DNA of 40,546 nt from Chloroflexota bacterium (GTDB lineage: Bacteria > Chloroflexota > Dehalococcoidia > Lucifugimonadales > Lucifugimonadaceae): the NCBI GenBank assembly GCA_009838175.1, contig VXSB01000053.1, forward strand, positions 1 through 40,546, written 5' to 3'. Made by a program: the position numbers and the translations under genes. The notes beneath the pieces are model-generated. The model was not told the origin of the DNA and ran no database searches. It saw only the letters and a program-made list of their open reading frames with translations. Shown piece by piece: positions 6,500 to 14,325 of the stretch (position 1 is its first letter; each line of letters begins with the position of its first letter).

Positions 6500-7633
6500 A
6501 TGGCGACAGAGACAATAACCCCAGTCGAGATCCCGGATGCACCAGGGGCATCGAATCCACCGGATGCGATATTGCAGGTCCGTGGGTTGCGGAAGTGGTT
6601 TGACGTTGGGGGACGCTTCCTCGGTATAGGTCAGCGAAGCTGGCTGAAGGCTATCGACGATGTCAACTTCGATGTCCGCGAGGGCAGGACGTTCGGCCTC
6701 GTGGGTGAGTCAGGTTGCGGCAAGACCACGACACTGAAAGTGATTCTGGGCTTGGAAGAGCCGACTGAGGGGAACATCTTCTGGCAGGGCGAGGATGTTG
6801 CGACGATGGATCGTGCAGCTCGTAGGGAGTTTCGACGCTCGGTGCAGGCTGTTTTCCAGGACCCTTGGTCATCACTGAACCCACGTATGAGGGTTCAGGC
6901 CATTGTAGGCGAGCCACTTGAGATTGCGACTACTATGACGCGTGGCGAGATCCGGGACCGCGTCGGCGATCTGCTGGTCGAGGTAGGATTGAACCCGTAT
7001 CAGATGAACCTGTATCCACACGAGTTCTCAGGTGGGCAGAGGCAACGCATCGGAATTGCGCGTGCGCTGGCATTGAACCCGAAGCTGATTTGTTTGGATG
7101 AGCCAGTATCTGCGCTCGACGTGTCGATTCGAGCGCAGATCATGAACCTGTTGGTGGACCTTCAGAACGAGCACGGACTCGCGTATCTGCTGGTGGCGCA
7201 CAACTTGGCAACGGTGCGGTACATGTGCCACGAGATGGCGGTTATGTATCTCGGTGTCGTGCAGGAGATGGGTGACACAGAGGCGATCTTCAACAACCCG
7301 CTTCACCTTTACACGAACGCGTTGATTTCCGCCGCGTTGCCATCGCACCCGGACATTACGCGTGACGAGATCATTCTTCCGGGTGAGGTCGTGTCTCCGA
7401 TCGACCCACCGCCGGGCGATGTGTTCATGACTCGTACGCCGATCGAGGTTGACCAATCGCATCAATGGGCAATGGAGAGGCCGCCGTTGGTTGAGAAGGA
7501 ACCGGACCACTGGGTAGTTGACACTCCGTGGAGTTTGGCGACCGACGAAGCGTTGCAGGCCTCGATCTACGACGAAGAGGCGGAGATCCGAGCGAGCGAA
7601 GAGGAGCGGCGCCGTCTAGCGGCTAGCAACTGA
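6500..7633 (+). CDS. Opp/Dpp-family ABC transporter ATPase (F-type), Cys-less
   Basis: Partner of the preceding ATPase. In 377 aa: Walker A GESGCGKT (69-76), FQDPWSSLNPRM (119-130), signature FSGGQRQR (176-183), Walker B LDEPVSALD (199-207), switch His234. The insertion GGRFLGIGQRSWLKA before Walker A is typical of OppF. The C-terminal motif is GDVFMTRTP, so the usual cysteines are lost as in the D-type partner. The tail after residue 345 is unusually long and charged (EEAEIRASEEERRR). It is probably co-transcribed with the D-type gene and is closed by a strong terminator 29 bases after the stop. Confidence 0.9.
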   Translation: MATETITPVEIPDAPGASNPPDAILQVRGLRKWFDVGGRFLGIGQRSWLKAIDDVNFDVREGRTFGLVGESGCGKTTTLKVILGLEEPTEGNIFWQGEDVATMDRAARREFRRSVQAVFQDPWSSLNPRMRVQAIVGEPLEIATTMTRGEIRDRVGDLLVEVGLNPYQMNLYPHEFSGGQRQRIGIARALALNPKLICLDEPVSALDVSIRAQIMNLLVDLQNEHGLAYLLVAHNLATVRYMCHEMAVMYLGVVQEMGDTEAIFNNPLHLYTNALISAALPSHPDITRDEIILPGEVVSPIDPPPGDVFMTRTPIEVDQSHQWAMERPPLVEKEPDHWVVDTPWSLATDEALQASIYDEEAEIRASEEERRRLAASN

Positions 7634-7661
7634 AGCTCGAAATCGGAACGCTTTAGACGCG

Positions 7662-7700
7662 AAAATGGGCGTGTGCCAGTTGCGGCACACGCCCATTTTT
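7662..7700 (+). terminator. Strong terminator after the first ATPase pair
   Basis: A 16-bp stem (AAAATGGGCGTGTGCC with its complement) around a 6-base loop AGTTGC ends in TTTTT on the plus strand. The flanking A run also makes it usable from the minus strand for the convergent DUF402 gene. Confidence 0.92.
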
Positions 7701-7753
7701 ATTCAACAACGCGCTGGCTCTCAGGCTAACGAACGTATCAGTCACGGACCGTA

Positions 7754-8392
7754 TCAGGCGATAACGGACCAGTTGTTTGGGAGACGAGGCATCGGCCAAG
7801 CGAAATCCGGACGCCAATCCTCCCATCCGTCTGAGAACGGTGTGCCTCGGTTATCGATCGTGGCGGCCATTTTGTCCGCTTCATGTCGGATGCGCGTTTT
7901 CTGATCGTCTGTGAAGAAACCACGAGCGGCCAATTCGTTGAATTCGTCCATGTCCTTCCATGACCATGACATATCTGGTTGCGCGACGATGTCGAGAACA
8001 AAATCGTGATACGCGACACCGTGGCGTAATCTGCGGAGCGGCGATTGGAAATTCACGTACCAGTTCTCGAACTCCCATTCTGAAGACCAGAACAGCCAAA
8101 CCGAATGCCAAGAATCTGGACGAGTGATGGTCAATATGTTCTTCCCCGACGAAACCGCATCCCGAAACTCACCTACATGTGGATCAAGCGCTGCCATGTA
8201 CAAGTCGATCCGATCTCGCAATTCGAGAGCGCCTCGATTCTCCAAGCCCCGTGTAACGATCCGAGTACGGGGATGCGAATAGAGAGCGATATAACTTGCA
8301 GTGTCCTGCACCACCGTGACCGGCCGCGCTGTGCCTACCCCTTCTCCCCACATCTCGAACTGAACTATCTGCGTGCCAGAATGCCAACTCAT
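7754..8392 (-). CDS. DUF402 family protein
   Basis: 212 aa. The C-terminal half carries the DUF402 pattern: a tryptophan-rich strand WxFWSSEWEFENWYVN (about 100-114), then FVLDIVAQPD (about 130-139) and the acidic KDMDEFNE (about 145-152). These Asp/Glu residues bind a divalent metal in nucleoside-diphosphate hydrolases of this family, and FomD-type members share the fold. The substrate here is unknown. ATG 8392 follows AAAGGA at a spacing of 8. It sits directly downstream of tRNA-Gln on the same strand and converges on the ATPase terminator. Confidence 0.75.
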   Translation of the reverse strand: MSWHSGTQIVQFEMWGEGVGTARPVTVVQDTASYIALYSHPRTRIVTRGLENRGALELRDRIDLYMAALDPHVGEFRDAVSSGKNILTITRPDSWHSVWLFWSSEWEFENWYVNFQSPLRRLRHGVAYHDFVLDIVAQPDMSWSWKDMDEFNELAARGFFTDDQKTRIRHEADKMAATIDNRGTPFSDGWEDWRPDFAWPMPRLPNNWSVIA

Positions 8393-8440
8393 ATTGCGAT
8401 TCCTTTAGTCAGCATCAGGCGAGCGCAGAACGCACAATGC

Positions 8441-8515
8441 ATGGCTCCCAGGCCAGGATTCGAACCTGGATTGAAGGATTCAAAGTCCTCCGTCCTACCA
8501 TTAGACGACCTGGGA
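8441..8515 (-). tRNA. tRNA-Gln (anticodon TTG)
   Basis: On the minus strand the acceptor arm TCCCAGG pairs with CCTGGGA and CCA is encoded. The anticodon loop is CTTTGAA with stem GAGGA/TCCTT, giving anticodon UUG for Gln. The T-arm contains GGTTCGAATCC, and the D-arm has TCTAATGGTAGGA. The body is 72 bases plus CCA. No integrase or att-like duplication is visible beside it. Confidence 0.95.
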
Positions 8516-8526
8516 AAGCCCTAGAT

Positions 8527-9636
8527 TTAAGGATATATTCCGCTTTGGTCTACCAATTCGACGGTTTTAGCGAGTAGAGATGAGCGTTGATTGGCTGATG
8601 TCATTCCACCGGCGGGGTTCGTGCTGACCAGTAGCTTTGTTTCGGGAAGAGCGGTTCGGAGGTCTGCGGCGAATTGGATGGATTGGTGAGAATTGGTGGT
8701 GACGAAGGTTGTGTCGCCGATTTTTAGTGCCGACATGTCGCCATTGCCGGATGTCGCGGTTTTGACTGGTGCGTTTCGGCGGGTGATGACGTTTGATGCT
8801 GCGCGGATGGTTTGGGTGGCTAACAAGATGGCGAAGGCTTGGGCATCGGACCATTGGCGTTCGGCGTGAGATATGTCGGAGTTGTCGTCGGACCAATCGA
8901 ACGGGCGGATATCGGCGGATGCCCCTTGAATGAAGATGGCGATATCGGCTCCTGCTTGTTCGAGTGCTGAGGAGGCGATGCCGGGAAAGTCGGCGGTCCA
9001 TGCAGAGGTGTTGCCGATGATGGTTGCTGGACAGGCGAAGTTGTAGAGGATGCATGCGGTTCGGTCGTCAGCGGTTTGGATGACCGTCAGTTGAAGCGTT
9101 TCGCGCTCGGTTTCGAGAGCTTCATCGTTTGAAGGAGTTGCAAAGCAACTGAGATTAGGGAGTGCGGCTGTGACGGTACCGACGGCGGCAGGCTCTAGGG
9201 ATTGTGCAGCGTCCAGTGTGGTTCCAGCGATGATGTCAGGTAGGTATGCGACGTAGTTGCGGTATTGGTCAGGGAGATCGTTTTCGTCGCGCCAGAGCGG
9301 GGGCGAAATACCGTTGCCGGTGGTTAGGACGGTGATGTTATTGCGTGGGATGCAGGTGGATTTTGCGATGGCTTGGCTGATGAGTATTTTGAGCCAATCG
9401 GCGATGCCGTGGACGTCTAGTGAAACGAGCGCGGCGGTTGTGTCGTATGACTTAAAGATGATGCATCTGACGGCGAGGTCGTCGTCGATGGCGCGCGCGG
9501 ACCGATCAGGGAACTCTGGTCCGGCGATGGTGAATCCTATCGGGGGCGTGATAGGCGCTTGCGAGACACCGACGTGAAGCAGGTTATCGACGGTTGAGAG
9601 AGACAATTGCGATGTTGGTCGGCGCGAAGTAGGCAA
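8527..9636 (-). CDS. Neutral/alkaline ceramidase-like protein, degenerate
   Basis: The start of the protein, HVGVSQAPITPPIGFTIAG (21-39), is the hallmark of the neutral ceramidase N-terminal family, and IQGASADIRPF (237-247) matches its GaqGDvsP block. True ceramidases bind zinc through the THTHSGP and NYACHPT motifs; here these read TTGNGISPP (105-113) and NFACPAT (199-205), so the histidines are replaced. At 369 aa it has only the N-terminal domain. It may be a catalytically inactive or re-purposed homologue. The start is uncertain: TTG 9636 is the longest frame and the ribosome site is poor. No signal peptide is evident. Confidence 0.6.
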   Translation of the reverse strand: MPTSRRPTSQLSLSTVDNLLHVGVSQAPITPPIGFTIAGPEFPDRSARAIDDDLAVRCIIFKSYDTTAALVSLDVHGIADWLKILISQAIAKSTCIPRNNITVLTTGNGISPPLWRDENDLPDQYRNYVAYLPDIIAGTTLDAAQSLEPAAVGTVTAALPNLSCFATPSNDEALETERETLQLTVIQTADDRTACILYNFACPATIIGNTSAWTADFPGIASSALEQAGADIAIFIQGASADIRPFDWSDDNSDISHAERQWSDAQAFAILLATQTIRAASNVITRRNAPVKTATSGNGDMSALKIGDTTFVTTNSHQSIQFAADLRTALPETKLLVSTNPAGGMTSANQRSSLLAKTVELVDQSGIYP

Positions 9637-9660
9637 ATGGTATCACTGGTTTTATGGTTC

Positions 9661-9700
9661 CCCCTCACCCTGCCCCTCTCCCACGGAGGGGAGAGGGGAA
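9661..9700. repeat. CCCTCTCCC dispersed hairpin repeat
   Basis: CCCCTCACCCTGCCCCTCTC is followed by CCACGGAGGGGAGAGGGG. This is the same family as at 342-365, in the gap between the divergent ceramidase-like and D-type ATPase genes. Confidence 0.6.
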
Positions 9701-9777
9701 GCTTGGGTAAGATTGCATGTATTGTGCGCCGTTGAGGTGCGTTGAGATGGACTGGAAAGATCGATAGGACGGTGTCT

Positions 9778-10818
9778 ATGGAATTGGCTGGGGCTTCCCG
9801 ACATCTTTTGGAGGTGAGGAACCTCGAGACGGAGTTTCATACCGATTACGGCGTGGTGCGCGCGGTCGATGGGGTCGATCTGCATATCGATGAGGGAGAG
9901 ACGGTCGGGTTGGTTGGCGAGTCGGGATGCGGTAAGAGTGTGGCGGCGCTTTCAATCGTCCGATTGGTTCCGGATCCACCGGGGCGGATCGTTGGTGGGC
10001 AAGTGCTGTTCGAGGGTACTGACTTGTTGCAGCTCGATGTGCGAGAGATGCGACACGTGCGCGGGCCGGGGATCGGCATCATCTTTCAGGAGCCGTTGAC
10101 ATCGCTGAATCCAGTGTTGTCGATTGAACGTCAGATCGTGGAGCCGTTGCAGGAACACTTGGGCATGACGCGACGGCAGGCGTCGTCTCGGACCGCCGAG
10201 CTTCTCGATTTGGTTGGCATACCTGATCCGTCGGCTCGGATGCGCGACTATCCGCACATGTTGAGCGGCGGGCAGCGTCAGCGCATCATGATCGCCATCG
10301 CGCTGAGCTGCAACCCGCGACTGTTGATCGCGGATGAGGCGACGACGGCGTTGGACGTGACGATTCAGGCTCAGATTTTGGAGCTGATGAAGGACCTGAC
10401 GGAGCGATTTGGCACGGCGTTGCTGATGATTACACACAACTTAGGCGTAGTTGCGAGGTACGCGGATCGGGTTTGTGTGATGTACGCCGGGAAGATACGT
10501 GAGATGGGGCCGTCGGAGGAGCTTTACGGTAATCCGCGGCATCCGTACACGCTAGGGCTGTTAGGGTCTGTGCCGCGGTTGGACTCGGCAAGGGAGTCGG
10601 GTAAGTTGATGCAGATACCGGGGGATGTGCCTGATCCGACTATGATGCCGCCGGGATGCGCGTTCCACCCGCGGTGCGACTATGCGGTAGAGCGGTGTTC
10701 GGAGGAGGATCCGTGGATGGAGGAAGTGGGTGTGGGGCACGTGGCGGCGTGCTGGGAGAGGGCGAGGGTGGGGAACATCGAAAGTAAGATGGTTTCAAAT
10801 CGTAATGTCAGCGCCTAG
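9778..10818 (+). CDS. Oligopeptide/dipeptide ABC transporter ATPase (OppD/DppD)
   Basis: 346 aa. Walker A GESGCGKS (47-54), signature LSGGQRQR, Walker B IADEATTALD, and the full C-terminal oligo_HPY region with GCAFHPRCDYAVERC and a last Cys in HVAACWER: four cysteines in the spacing that holds a [4Fe-4S] cluster in DppD/OppD. It powers import of peptides or similar solutes. ATG 9778 is chosen over TTG 9742 because AGGA lies 8 bases upstream. The stop codon overlaps the ribosome site of the next gene, so the two are translated from one message. The expected F-type partner is separated from it by a nuclease-like gene. Confidence 0.9.
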   Translation: MELAGASRHLLEVRNLETEFHTDYGVVRAVDGVDLHIDEGETVGLVGESGCGKSVAALSIVRLVPDPPGRIVGGQVLFEGTDLLQLDVREMRHVRGPGIGIIFQEPLTSLNPVLSIERQIVEPLQEHLGMTRRQASSRTAELLDLVGIPDPSARMRDYPHMLSGGQRQRIMIAIALSCNPRLLIADEATTALDVTIQAQILELMKDLTERFGTALLMITHNLGVVARYADRVCVMYAGKIREMGPSEELYGNPRHPYTLGLLGSVPRLDSARESGKLMQIPGDVPDPTMMPPGCAFHPRCDYAVERCSEEDPWMEEVGVGHVAACWERARVGNIESKMVSNRNVSA

Positions 10819-10828
10819 GAGAGAATCG

Positions 10829-11806
10829 ATGGATCTTGTTGAAGCATTGGAGCTTTTCAACGATCTCAAAAACCGAATCCAAACATACGGAGATTATCTC
10901 CGCCAAGATGAGTACCGAACGAGAATCGTATTAATAGATCCTCTATTGCGTCTATTGGGCTGGGATGTTGAGGACGTTGAGCGAGTTGAACTGGAGTTCA
11001 GGACTGCCCAATCGACTCAAGAAAGAGCTGATTATCTTCTCCGAATCGACAACAGGAATGTTGCTGTAATTGAGGCGAAAAAACTCGGCACCGACATGGG
11101 TTTTGCCGCGAGGCGACAGGTGAAGGATTATGCAGACTATGCGGAAGTATCAAAGTGCGTCTTGTGCGACGGTTCACTTTGGTTGCTATACGACTTAGAT
11201 CAAGGCAGAAATCCCGAAACAATGCAACCTCGATTTCAATTCGAAATTGAATCAGACTCATCGGCTGATCTAGCTTTGCGTTGTTTGATGCTGTGGCGTC
11301 CGAATATGGCGTCCGAAAATGGTCCAATCACAGCCGTCAATCCTTTGTTTACACAAAACCCTCAAACGGATCTCGAATCAGAGGAGCAACAGGTTAGATC
11401 GACGGATGATACCCAAAGCTCAGAGATCAGTTGGTTGACACTGGATCAGGTGGAATTCCAGAAAGGTTCGGATCCCCCAAGCTGTATCGTATTGGGTGAT
11501 TACGACTCCAATCCTACGCGAATCGACGCGTGGATAGAACTATGGGTATTAGTGGCTGAGTGGTTAGCGGCTACGAAACCTCGTTCGGAGTGGGAAAAGA
11601 TCGTAGATTTACTCCCCGCGTCTTCTGTAAAGATCCATGAGTCTACTTTTTGGGCTGGCAAAACAGGTCACCAATTAGCAAACGGAATGTGGATCAATAG
11701 GAGTCTCAACGTCCCCAATATCGGCAGGTTCACGAACGCGCTGATAGAACGTTTAGGTGTTGCACGATCTGATGTCCGAGTTTCGTACGATGCAACGGAA
11801 AATTGA
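10829..11806 (+). CDS. HsdR_N-like PD-(D/E)xK nuclease-fold protein
   Basis: 325 aa. Residues about 25-130 match the N-terminal domain of type I restriction HsdR subunits: EYRTRIVLIDPLLRLLGWDV, ELEFRT, then ADYLL (Asp68), IEAKK (Glu82-x-Lys84) and QVKDYADYA (97-105). Asp68...Glu82-x-Lys84 is the catalytic PD-(D/E)xK pattern. No helicase motor or HsdM/HsdS is nearby. The C-terminal half (about 180-325) is not recognised and may be a binding domain. ATG 10829 follows AGGAGAG, which overlaps the OppD stop. Base composition is visibly more AT-rich than the flanking ATPase genes, which suggests it was inserted between them. Function beyond a nuclease fold is unknown. Confidence 0.8.
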   Translation: MDLVEALELFNDLKNRIQTYGDYLRQDEYRTRIVLIDPLLRLLGWDVEDVERVELEFRTAQSTQERADYLLRIDNRNVAVIEAKKLGTDMGFAARRQVKDYADYAEVSKCVLCDGSLWLLYDLDQGRNPETMQPRFQFEIESDSSADLALRCLMLWRPNMASENGPITAVNPLFTQNPQTDLESEEQQVRSTDDTQSSEISWLTLDQVEFQKGSDPPSCIVLGDYDSNPTRIDAWIELWVLVAEWLAATKPRSEWEKIVDLLPASSVKIHESTFWAGKTGHQLANGMWINRSLNVPNIGRFTNALIERLGVARSDVRVSYDATEN

Positions 11807-11885
11807 AATACTGGCGCTGGCCCAGGTTTGACACTCGGAATTCAACGTCGCTCCCGATGTGACACGGATGAATGAGGCCGTCTTA

Positions 11886-12980
11886 ATGAGATACCTGCAA
11901 ACCACGTCCGCTGCAACGGCCGTCGCTACTGCACCGGATGCGGTTGGGGCGTTGGCGTCGATGGGCGAAATTGCGGCGGTGAATTTGAGTGCTGTGCCGT
12001 TGCTTTCGGTGCGGGATTTGAATGTGCACTTTCCGATTAATCGGGGTTTCATTCTGCAGAGGACGGTGGGGCATATTCGGGCGGTGAATGGGGTGTCGTT
12101 CGATGTGAATCCGGGTGAGACGCTGGGGGTTGTTGGCGAGAGCGGGTCGGGCAAGACGACGGTCGCGCGGGCAGTGATTCAGTTGGAGAGACCGACATCT
12201 GGGAGCGTGATATTTCAGGGTGAGCAGTTGGTGGGCGCAACATCGGATGTGTTGCGGAACGCGCGGCGGAGTATGAGCATGGTGTTTCAGGATCCGTATG
12301 GTTCGTTGAATCCTCGGATGCGGGCCGGGAACATCGTGGGCGAGCCGTTGCGGGCGCATCGGGTGTTTGAGTCGAAGAACGAGTATCTGGACAGAGTCGC
12401 CGAGTTGTTTCAGATGGTGGGAATGCATCCGGGTGTCGCCTCTCGGTATCCGCACCAGTTTTCGGGTGGGCAACGTCAGCGGATCGCGATTGCACGGTCT
12501 TTGGCGGCGAACCCTAATCTGATATTGCTCGATGAGCCGGTGTCGGCGCTTGATGTGTCGATTCAGGCGCAGGTGATCAACTTGCTCGAGGATTTGCAGG
12601 ACGAGCATGACTTGGCGTATGTGTTTGTGGCGCACGATCTATCGGTGGTGCGGCACACGGCGCATCGGACGGCGGTGATGTATCTGGGCAAGATCGTGGA
12701 GATCGCGGACGGCGACGAAATCTACGACAACCCGTTGCATCCGTATACCCAAGCGTTGCTGTCGGCGGCTCCGATGCCCGATCCGGTGTTGGAACGCAAA
12801 CGGGAGCGGATCGTGTTGACGGGTGATATTCCGAGCCCGGCGAATCCGCCGTCGGGATGTGTGTTCAGGACGAGATGTCCGATAGCGATAGATGATTGCG
12901 CGGAGGTAGTGCCGCAGATGCGGAGCACGGGATCGCTGACGCGGCGACACGAGGTGGCTTGCATTCGGGCGGAGTTCTAG
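11886..12980 (+). CDS. Oligopeptide/dipeptide ABC transporter ATPase (OppF/DppF)
   Basis: 364 aa with an Ala/Thr-rich N-terminal extension of about 37 residues. Walker A GESGSGKT (84-91), FQDPYGSLNPRM, signature FSGGQRQR, Walker B LDEPVSALD, switch His in AHDLSVV. The C-terminal motif SGCVFRTRCPIAIDDC plus a final Cys (HEVACI) is intact. It is the natural partner of the D-type ATPase at 9778, from which it is separated by about 1.07 kb of inserted gene. ATG 11886 is chosen because GAGG lies 8 bases upstream; GTG 11859 and ATG 11868 are alternatives with poorer sites. No permease genes occur in the window. Confidence 0.9.
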   Translation: MRYLQTTSAATAVATAPDAVGALASMGEIAAVNLSAVPLLSVRDLNVHFPINRGFILQRTVGHIRAVNGVSFDVNPGETLGVVGESGSGKTTVARAVIQLERPTSGSVIFQGEQLVGATSDVLRNARRSMSMVFQDPYGSLNPRMRAGNIVGEPLRAHRVFESKNEYLDRVAELFQMVGMHPGVASRYPHQFSGGQRQRIAIARSLAANPNLILLDEPVSALDVSIQAQVINLLEDLQDEHDLAYVFVAHDLSVVRHTAHRTAVMYLGKIVEIADGDEIYDNPLHPYTQALLSAAPMPDPVLERKRERIVLTGDIPSPANPPSGCVFRTRCPIAIDDCAEVVPQMRSTGSLTRRHEVACIRAEF

Positions 12981-12998
12981 GCAGATTGGGCACCTATG

Positions 12999-13145
12999 TC
13001 CTTCGGACATTCCCCCGTCAACGGGGAAAACCCTAACCCCTTTGGATTCCGGCTTTCGCCGGAATGACATGTAGGGTCCCTGTCCCCTCTGCGGGCATAC
13101 CCCGCTCGCTGCGCTCGCGCCCCTTTCGTTTTACGAAGGGGCGTT
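12999..13145. repeat. Cluster of palindromic repeats
   Basis: The gap after oppF holds several small palindromes in series: CCCCCGTC-AACGGGG (about 13013-13027), ATTCCGGC-TTTC-GCCGGAAT followed by GAC (13046-13068), and CCCCTTTCG...CGAAGGGGC (about 13120-13142). The second is the same type as the unit inside the rlmB-like gene at 14526-14548. No gene is supported here. Confidence 0.6.
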
Positions 13146-13238
13146 GCAGAAATGTTTATCAAGATGTGTAAAAGAGTGCGGGAATAGGGTAAAATCGGTT
13201 GCCATTAAACGACATGAATCCAAATGTGGAGGATTGAC

Positions 13239-14246
13239 ATGGCTGTTGCGACGAAATCCGTCGTGAGCGATTTCCAAGAGCAAGGTTTCGTGAAGGTCAA
13301 GGGCGTTCTTGACCCGGCGACGGTGCTCGACCCGATCATCGAGGAGTATGAAGGCGTCCTCGACAATCTGGCGCGTGATCTGTACGAAGACGGCGAGATT
13401 GCGTCCGAGTACAAGGAGTTGCCGTTTGACGCACGTATCTTGAAGATCTACCAAGAGACGGGCCGACAACACGCTCAGTACTTCGACTTTTCGCTGCCGT
13501 TCCAAGATGTCAAGGAAGACACTCCTTGCTGGTTCGGTCCTGCGGTCTTCAACGCGTTCGTGAACGAGAACCTGCTTGATGTCCTCGAGCAGCTGATCGG
13601 TCCGGAGATCTCATCCAACCCGGTGCAGCACGTGCGGATCAAACCGCCGGAAAAGTACCTCCCGAAGGATGCCAATAACCAGCCGCTCATCGGAGCGACG
13701 CTTTGGCACCAAGACCACGGCGTTGTCGTGCCAGAGGCGGACGACACCAACATGGTCACCGTGTGGTTCTCTTTGACGGATACGCCGGTCGAATCTGGTC
13801 CTTTGAACGTAGTTCCGGGCACACACCGCGGCGATCTGCTGACTCACTGCAACAACTATGCGTACAACACGACGATGGTGCAGGGTCGGCAGATACCTGA
13901 AAAGCTGTTCCCTTACATGAACGCAACCCCGCTCCCGACTGAGCGCGGTGACGTCATCTTCATGCACAAGCGGACGGTTCACGGTTCGCTGGGGAACCTC
14001 AGCGAGAACATGCGCTGGTCGTTCGACCTCCGGTACCACAACACAGGTGCGCACTCCGGGCGTGTCGCATTCCCGGAATTCGTCGCACGCAGTCGCTCCA
14101 ACCCGGAGTCGGAGCTGCGGGACCCGGTCAAGTGGAATGACATGTGGATGGACTGCCGCAAGCAGATGTCCAAGATCAACCAGGGCGGACAGCACGACAT
14201 CCCCTTCGGCCGTTGGGAAGACGGTCATCCTGACTGCGAAAACTGA
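13239..14246 (+). CDS. Phytanoyl-CoA dioxygenase (PhyH) family protein
   Basis: A non-heme Fe(II), 2-oxoglutarate-dependent oxygenase of 335 aa. The iron triad is His157-x-Asp159 (WHQDHG) and His248 (KRTVHGS), and Arg259 (NMRWSFDLRYH) can bind 2-oxoglutarate. SGPLNVVPGTHRGD (186-199) is the conserved core strand-loop. Substrates of this family range from phytanoyl-CoA to ectoine and phosphonates, so the substrate is not predictable. ATG 13239 follows GGAGGA; the longer ATG 13224 would overlap that site. It is monocistronic, preceded by repeats and followed by a repeat and a convergent methyltransferase gene. Confidence 0.85.
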   Translation: MAVATKSVVSDFQEQGFVKVKGVLDPATVLDPIIEEYEGVLDNLARDLYEDGEIASEYKELPFDARILKIYQETGRQHAQYFDFSLPFQDVKEDTPCWFGPAVFNAFVNENLLDVLEQLIGPEISSNPVQHVRIKPPEKYLPKDANNQPLIGATLWHQDHGVVVPEADDTNMVTVWFSLTDTPVESGPLNVVPGTHRGDLLTHCNNYAYNTTMVQGRQIPEKLFPYMNATPLPTERGDVIFMHKRTVHGSLGNLSENMRWSFDLRYHNTGAHSGRVAFPEFVARSRSNPESELRDPVKWNDMWMDCRKQMSKINQGGQHDIPFGRWEDGHPDCEN

Positions 14247-14265
14247 GGTTTTCGTCTTTCCCAAT

Positions 14266-14303
14266 CACCCTCTCCCTAACCCTCTCCCATCAAGGGAGAG
14301 GGG
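14266..14303. repeat. CCCTCTCCC dispersed hairpin repeat
   Basis: CACCCTCTCCCTAACCCTCT, then CCCATCAAGGGAGAGGGG. A copy of the unit at 342-365, lying between the convergent PhyH and methyltransferase genes, where it may also help end transcription. Confidence 0.65.
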
Positions 14304-14325
14304 ATGGTTTCGCCTTCCGAATTGT

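Noticed and set aside
8400..8520. tRNA-Gln as an integration site of a mobile island.
   Set aside because: No integrase, no repeated tRNA 3' end and no composition break nearby.
13046..13145. CRISPR-like spacing of repeats after oppF.
   Set aside because: The repeats are different small palindromes without regular spacers or cas genes.
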